NCBI GenBank assembly: GCA_964460655.1
Contig: CAYWSH010000131.1
Span: 1-10,784 of the forward strand
Reading direction: 5' to 3'
Length of the DNA: 10,784 nt
Source of the DNA: CAVUAF01 sp964460655
Lineage (GTDB): Bacteria; Acidobacteriota; Terriglobia; Terriglobales; Acidobacteriaceae
Part shown: positions 6,429 through 10,784 of the stretch, piece after piece
Layout: each line of letters begins with the position of its first letter
How positions within the stretch are numbered: position 1 is the stretch's first letter
The notes under the pieces: generated by a model
Told to the model about the DNA's origin: nothing
The model's database searches: none
What the model saw: only the letters and a program-made list of their open reading frames with translations
Position numbers and translations under genes: made by a program

Positions 6429-9400
6429 GGCGGAGCGGCGTCATTACGATGTTGCTTTTGCTCGCTGTCCCGGCGTTGGCTAGACCCACCAAGCAGCGGA
6501 AGCATCCGGCGCCGGCTGCAATTACCGTGAGGCCGGCAGGCGAGGCGGCGCGCCGGCTGTTCGTGGAATCGGATTCGGCACACGCGCGCACGGCAGCGGC
6601 AATAGCGCTGGCGCGCAAAGGCCCGACGCCGCAGCAGGAGAGCGACCTCCTGTTCATTGCGATGGAAGCGGCTGCGCTGCAAGCTGACGATGCAGCAGTG
6701 CTGCGCGCGGCAGCGCGGCTGTGTGAACTTGCCGGTGTGCGAGCCGATACGCGCGCGGAGATCGCGGCGGCTCGCATCCTCGACCTGGCACAGAATACGC
6801 GCGCGTTTGCGGCGGTGAGCGCACGCGTGCAGGCGTTCGCCGCCCACAACACGCCCATCGCTTCGACATTGCGCGCGGCGCTGCTGGCGGCAGCGCTGGA
6901 TGGCGCCCCGGTCGGCGATCCGCGCACGCTCGCGCACAGCGCCGGCTTGCTGACGGAATGGAAGCTCGCGGGCCCCTTCGGCAAGTATGCCAACGTTGAC
7001 TTTGATCGTACGTTCGCGCCCGAGCGCGCAACGGCACTCTTGCCGAACTACAACGGCCGGTCCACAGAGGCCTTGAGCGATGACGGTGGCCGGCTCGCCT
7101 TGCCGCCGTACTTCCGCGACCGTGGGGTGTTCTACGCCGCTGCGGAGTTCGAGACCACGCAGCCGGAGATGCGGGTGCGGCTGGAGTCGCCCGGGACCGT
7201 CGCGGTGTTCATTGACGGCGCACGCGTCCTCACGCGCGACGATCGCCTGGAAGCACGGCCGACCATCGTGTCGGTCAGTCTGCGGCTGGCGGTGGGGAAG
7301 CATCGCCTGCTGGCGAAGTTCCTATCGAATGCGGTACCGCTACGCCTGTCGGTGACGCCGCTGTGGCCCGAGGCGCAGGTGGTAGCGGCGAATCCGCGCG
7401 AGGCGAATTACCTGGCAGCGTCGCGGGCGTTCTGGAACGGCGATCCGCAGGCGGCGGTCGCGTTGTTGAAGAACATCACGCAACGCAGCGCGCTGGAGAG
7501 CTGGTTACTGGCGCAGGCATGGCTGCGCATCGATAACGCTGACGCGATGGTGGAGTCCGCTGCCGTGCGGGCGCATGATCCGCGGGCGTATGCGGCGAGC
7601 CTGGCGCTCGCGAGTCAAGCCGCGGATGACGAACACAACGACGAAGCGGCGGACCTGTTGCGCCCGCTCGTGCAGGCGCGTCCGGAACTGGCGGAGGCGC
7701 AGCGGCTGCTCGGTGAGGTCGCGCAGCGATCGCGTTTGATGCGGGAGGCAGCGCAGGCATACGAGGCGGCGCTCGCGCAGCATCCGGCGTGTGGAACCCT
7801 GCAGGCCGCGGCGCGCGTGGCAGAGGCGCAGATGCAATATGCGCCAGCTGCAGCGCTGCTTGAGCGGTTGCATGGCTGCGCGCCGAGCTCGCCGGCTTAT
7901 GCACAGTGGCTCGCCGATGCGGGACGTCACGCCGATGCCGCGGCGGCGGCGGGGGAAATCGTCAAGAGTCATCCGTTCGACCGCAACGCACGTGCGCTGC
8001 TGGTCCGCGAATTGTTGCTTGCCGGCGAGCACGAAGCCGCACGCGCGGCGGCTGGCGAGCTGCATGCGCTCGCGCCCAACTCGCCGGCGTATGCGCGACT
8101 CGCAACCGGCTTGGCCGCCGATACCTGGTCGCTGGCCGACGATGCCGGCGAGCACGACGCCGCCTTTGCGGCCGGCGAAGAATTCTTCACGCCGTACCGG
8201 CGCGATGGCATCAAGGTCGTACGCGGTGCGGTCGACCGCGTTTTCAGCGGCGGACCGGCGGTCGTGCTGCTGAGCGACCGGGTGGCCCAGTTGCGCGCCG
8301 ACGGCGCGAGCTCGGTCTACGTCCACAGGATCACGCGTGTGATATCGCGCGATGGCATCGAGCAGTACGGCGAAGTCGCGTTGCCCGCGGGCGCGCGATT
8401 GCTCGAACTGCGCACGATCGAGCCGGATGGAACGTTCTTCGAACCAGAGCTGACGCATGCCAAGAGCACCATCTCGATGCCGGCGCTCGCACCGGGCGAC
8501 ACTATCGAGCTGGAATACGTCGTCTATCACCGCGAACGCGGGCTCGAGGACCATGCCGAGGAGTTTCGCGGCGAGTTTGGTTCGTTCAGTGCACCGATGC
8601 TGGCTGCGCGCTTCGTGTTCATCACACCGCCGGGAGTCACGCCTGCGATCACGACGTCGCATGCTGCGCCGGCGATGCAGATGCGCAACGCCGGCGATAC
8701 AACGGTCCGCGTGTGGGAGCGCAACGACATCGCGCAGTCCGTCGCCGAGACGACGATGCCACCAGCACGCGAGTTGCTGCCCGCTGTGCAGGTGGCTGCG
8801 GCTTCGGGCCTCGCGTGGAGTGACGTCGCCGACTACTGGCGCGATCTGGCCATCGAAGTGTCGCAGGCAGGGCCGCGGGTGCACGAACTCGCCGCCGGCT
8901 TGACGGGCAGCGAGGAAGACCGTGCGCGACAGCTTTACCGGCGCGTGCTGGAGCGCGTCACCGCGTCAGAGGGCAGCCTCGCGGCGGGCGGCGCGAATGC
9001 GGAAGAGACGTTGGCGACGCGCGAAGGGAATCGGACGGCCGTGCTTCTCGCCGCGGCACGGATCGCGGGACTGCGTGTGGCGCTCGTGATGACGCGCAGC
9101 GCGAGCATCTCGGCGCCGCAGGTAGCGACAACCAGCGCGTACACACGGCCATTGGCGGAATTCCGCTTCGGAACGCGCTGCCTGCTGGTTGATGCGGAGA
9201 GCGAGGGCTTTGCCTTCGGGCAGCTGGCTCCAGCAACGGCGATGAGCGATGCGCTGCAAGTGGGCGAGCTGGGATCTTCGGTGGTGAATGCGCCGATCAT
9301 TGCGTTGTCGCAGCCCTCTGTACGCGAGCAGAGCACCGCCGACGCCGATGTAACACTCGACGCCGAGGGCGCGCTCAGTGCAAGAGTGCGGATCACGCTC

Positions 9401-9991
9401 GGGCGGTGGCGCAGCACGCAGCTACGCGCCACGTTGCGCAGCATGCCGGCCGGCGAACAGCGGCACTTCTTCGAGCAGCTCGCGGGCAGGATCTTTGCGG
9501 GGGTGAGCGACGCGAACGGCGAAATACGGAACGCGGAGAACCCTGAGCTGCCGTTGGAACTGGTGCTCGCCTGCCGCGCGCCGCACTATGTCGCGTTCAG
9601 TAGCGGCGCGGTCGAGATCGACCAGATCGTGCCGACACTCGGCCTGCGCAAGATGTTTGCTGAAGCCAATGACCGCAAGTTCCCGCTGCTCATCGAGTCG
9701 GTGCTCGTGGAGGCGAGCACGTTCCGCGTACACCTGCCGCGCGGCGTGCGCGTGGCCGAGCTGCCCGCGAGTCACGAGGTCAGGACGGCGTTCGGCAGTT
9801 ACAAAGCGGAGTTCAAAGCGACAGCACCGAACGAGATCGTTATCTCGCGTAGCTTCAATGTGCCGGCGCAGACGATCGAGCCGGAGCGGTATCGGGAGTT
9901 TGCCAGGTTTGCGGAGCGCATCGATGCAGCGGAGCGGGAGCGGATCGTGCTGACGCGGGAAACTATAGGTGCGCTGGCGGCAGGGAAGTAG
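6425..9991 (+). CDS. Secreted TPR / DUF3857 / degenerate transglutaminase-like protein (paralogue of the upstream gene)
   Basis: This 1188-residue protein starts at ATG 6425, overlapping the upstream stop as ATGA; a longer reading from 6092 lies inside the neighbour and is rejected. Residues 1-20 are a Sec signal peptide ('MLLLLAVPALA'). The modules repeat the upstream protein in order: helices to about 170, a galactose-binding-like sandwich at about 176-315 ('LTEWKLAGPF', 'VAVFIDGARVL'), TPR-like helices at about 400-560, a DUF3857-type domain at about 600-790 ('LELRTIEPDGTFFEPE', 'PGDTIELEYVV'), and a transglutaminase-like fold at about 820-935. Aligning 'RIAGLRVALV' with the neighbour's 'RAAGIPAELALV' puts Glu867 in 'TREGNRTAV' at the catalytic Cys position. 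The His segment reads 'FRFGTRCLLVDAE' with no His, and there is no His at all between residues 820 and 1013. The C-terminus carries 'IEPERYREFARF', matching the neighbour's tail. It is probably a non-catalytic periplasmic partner; the fold assignment for the degenerate domain is inference from alignment by eye. Confidence 0.88.
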   Translation: MRRSGVITMLLLLAVPALARPTKQRKHPAPAAITVRPAGEAARRLFVESDSAHARTAAAIALARKGPTPQQESDLLFIAMEAAALQADDAAVLRAAARLCELAGVRADTRAEIAAARILDLAQNTRAFAAVSARVQAFAAHNTPIASTLRAALLAAALDGAPVGDPRTLAHSAGLLTEWKLAGPFGKYANVDFDRTFAPERATALLPNYNGRSTEALSDDGGRLALPPYFRDRGVFYAAAEFETTQPEMRVRLESPGTVAVFIDGARVLTRDDRLEARPTIVSVSLRLAVGKHRLLAKFLSNAVPLRLSVTPLWPEAQVVAANPREANYLAASRAFWNGDPQAAVALLKNITQRSALESWLLAQAWLRIDNADAMVESAAVRAHDPRAYAASLALASQAADDEHNDEAADLLRPLVQARPELAEAQRLLGEVAQRSRLMREAAQAYEAALAQHPACGTLQAAARVAEAQMQYAPAAALLERLHGCAPSSPAYAQWLADAGRHADAAAAAGEIVKSHPFDRNARALLVRELLLAGEHEAARAAAGELHALAPNSPAYARLATGLAADTWSLADDAGEHDAAFAAGEEFFTPYRRDGIKVVRGAVDRVFSGGPAVVLLSDRVAQLRADGASSVYVHRITRVISRDGIEQYGEVALPAGARLLELRTIEPDGTFFEPELTHAKSTISMPALAPGDTIELEYVVYHRERGLEDHAEEFRGEFGSFSAPMLAARFVFITPPGVTPAITTSHAAPAMQMRNAGDTTVRVWERNDIAQSVAETTMPPARELLPAVQVAAASGLAWSDVADYWRDLAIEVSQAGPRVHELAAGLTGSEEDRARQLYRRVLERVTASEGSLAAGGANAEETLATREGNRTAVLLAAARIAGLRVALVMTRSASISAPQVATTSAYTRPLAEFRFGTRCLLVDAESEGFAFGQLAPATAMSDALQVGELGSSVVNAPIIALSQPSVREQSTADADVTLDAEGALSARVRITLGRWRSTQLRATLRSMPAGEQRHFFEQLAGRIFAGVSDANGEIRNAENPELPLELVLACRAPHYVAFSSGAVEIDQIVPTLGLRKMFAEANDRKFPLLIESVLVEASTFRVHLPRGVRVAELPASHEVRTAFGSYKAEFKATAPNEIVISRSFNVPAQTIEPERYREFARFAERIDAAERERIVLTRETIGALAAGK

Positions 9992-10004
9992 GCACTAGCA
10001 AGAA

Positions 10005-10149
10005 TGTCATCCTGAGCGGAGTAGCGCGGCCAGAGGTCGCGCTACGGAGTCGAAGCATCCCTATTGCATAGCGGCGTTCGGGGTTCAATAGGGATGCTTC
10101 GACTGCGCGTCGTCTCGCGTTGCGATCCGACGCTACGCTCAGCATGACA
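10005..10149. repeat. Imperfect palindromic intergenic repeat (GTCATCCTGAGCG type)
   Basis: The outer arms TGTCATCCTGAGCG (10005-10018) and CGCTCAGCATGACA (10136-10149) match with one mismatch, and pairing continues as GTAGCG/CGCTAC with a small bulge. An inner perfect 19-bp arm pair, AGTCGAAGCATCCCTATTG (10048-10066) and its complement (10086-10104), surrounds a 19-nt loop. Side hairpins occur at 10021-10028/10038-10045 (8 bp) and 10108-10112/10128-10132 (5 bp), so the whole can fold as a branched structure. I recall dispersed repeats with this outer sequence in acidobacterial and other genomes. It lies between converging genes and may also end transcription from both sides. It has no coding content. 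Confidence 0.75.
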
Positions 10150-10202
10150 GGCTCTTTAGGTCTTAATGCAGCTAGCAGCAGAAAAGAGTCGCTACTGTAT
10201 CG

Positions 10203-10218
10203 CTAACAAAACTGTTAG
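10203..10218 (-). terminator. Small hairpin overlapping the pyrG stop codon
   Basis: CTAACA (10203-10208) and TGTTAG (10213-10218) form a 6-bp stem with a 4-nt loop; the pyrG stop codon is inside the stem. No T-tract follows directly on the minus strand; the nearest is 'CTCTTTTC' about 15-20 nt on. It is therefore a weak terminator candidate at best. Confidence 0.25.
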
Positions 10219-10784
10219 GCCTTGACCTTCTCGCGCCGCAGGAACAATTCCTCTTCCACCTTATGGCGTTCGGCGCGGCGGCGCTTTCCATCCTCGTAAG
10301 AAGCCCCGATGAATGCGCTGAACAGCGGATGCGGCTCGAGCGGCTTCGACTTGAACTCCGGATGGAACTGGCAGCCGAGGAAAAAAGGATGGTCGGCGAT
10401 CTCGACGATCTCGACGTAGGTCGAATCGGGTGTTGCGCCGGTGATGTGCAAGCCCGCGCCGGTCAGGACGGCCTCGTATTCGCGATTGAATTCGTAGCGA
10501 TGGCGATGGCGTTCGCTGATCTCGAGCGCGCCATACGCGCGCTGCGCGTGCGAGTCGGATTCGAGCTTGCATGTCCAGGCGCCGAGCCGCATGGTGCCGC
10601 CGAGTTCCTCCACGCCGCGCAGCTCGCGCAGCTTGTAGATGATGCGGTGAGGCGTCGCCGGGTCGAATTCGCTGGAGTTGGCGTCGGCGAGGCCGCAGAC
10701 GTTGCGCGCGTACTCGATGCACGCCGTCTGCATGCCGAGGCAGATGCCGAAGTACGGGATCTTCTGCTCGCGCGCGTAGCGGAT
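10215..10784 (-). CDS. pyrG: CTP synthase, C-terminal glutamine amidotransferase half (partial at right edge)
   Basis: Only the last 189 residues are visible; the gene enters from the right edge on the minus strand and ends at TAA 10215. CTP synthase converts UTP to CTP using ATP and glutamine-derived ammonia in the cytoplasm. The fragment holds the class I glutaminase triad: Cys15 in 'PYFGICLGMQ', and His141 and Glu143 in 'QFHPEFKS'. Other family landmarks are 'GGTMRLGAW', 'ISERHRHRYEFN' and 'HPLFSAFIGAS'. A basic, charged tail of about 25 residues ('DGKRRRAERHKVEEEL...') runs past the point where the E. coli enzyme ends, a modest extension rather than a defect. It converges with the large paralogue genes across a 223-bp gap. 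Identification is firm. Confidence 0.97.
   Translation of the reverse strand: MRYAREQKIPYFGICLGMQTACIEYARNVCGLADANSSEFDPATPHRIIYKLRELRGVEELGGTMRLGAWTCKLESDSHAQRAYGALEISERHRHRYEFNREYEAVLTGAGLHITGATPDSTYVEIVEIADHPFFLGCQFHPEFKSKPLEPHPLFSAFIGASYEDGKRRRAERHKVEEELFLRREKVKA

Noticed and set aside
6311..7303. Minus-strand open frame (330 codons) across the junction of the two large genes
   Set aside because: It spans the ATGA overlap on the opposite strand, shows no domain, and has shadow-like composition.
7505..8884. Long minus-strand open frame (459 codons) inside the second large gene
   Set aside because: It is antisense to the paralogue's TPR and DUF3857 regions, Arg/His-rich with no recognisable motif. 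It is a codon-bias shadow.
10152..10188. CTCTTT/AAAGAG inverted repeat as a terminator for the second large gene
   Set aside because: Only 6 AT-rich pairs with a 25-nt loop and no T-tract after it; probably chance.
1..10784. CRISPR array, tRNA, rRNA or transposase gene
   Set aside because: I saw no regularly spaced direct repeats, no tRNA-like cloverleaf or rRNA segments, and no transposase or integrase motifs in any frame.

Overview
The window is GC-rich bacterial chromosome with six protein-coding genes and short gaps. Gene content points to an Acidobacteriota (Terriglobia-like) genome. Three things support this: large secreted DUF3857/transglutaminase/TPR proteins, a secreted 'KDGSYQ...RVRYYSAERFAWEE' protein of a type I associate with this phylum, and an imperfect palindromic intergenic repeat of the 'GTCATCCTGAGCG' type. 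This placement is inference from recalled family distributions; no database was searched.

Layout. (1) 3-455 (+) is the C-terminal part of arabinose-5-phosphate isomerase (KdsD/KpsF): the end of the SIS domain plus two CBS domains. (2) 542-1459 (+) is a cytoplasmic SGNH/GDSL-type hydrolase with a non-canonical last catalytic block. (3) 1550-2536 (+) is a secreted protein of unknown function with a lysine tail encoded by an A8 run. (4) 2537-2825 is a 289-bp gap holding a candidate promoter, two sets of mutually exclusive hairpins and a strong GC hairpin, which together resemble a regulated leader. (5) 2826-6428 and 6425-9991 (+) are two very large (1200 and 1188 aa) secreted proteins overlapping by the 4 bases ATGA. 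They share one architecture: signal peptide, beta-sandwich with a 'W-x-x-x-GPF' entry, TPR repeats, DUF3857-type beta domain, transglutaminase-like fold, and a C-terminal 'P-x-x-Y-x-x-F' tail. The first keeps the Cys-His-Asp triad; the second has lost Cys and His. (6) 9992-10214 is a convergent intergenic region containing a roughly 145-bp palindromic repeat. (7) 10215-10784 (-) is the glutaminase half of CTP synthase (PyrG).

How the genes fit together. The two ends belong to nucleotide-sugar supply for lipopolysaccharide: KdsD makes the precursor of KDO, and CTP is needed to activate KDO. The inner genes look like an envelope-related accessory block between these housekeeping loci. The most interesting element is the translationally coupled active-enzyme/pseudoenzyme pair of transglutaminase-like TPR proteins, preceded by a leader with apparent alternative RNA pairing. 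Its function is not known to me.
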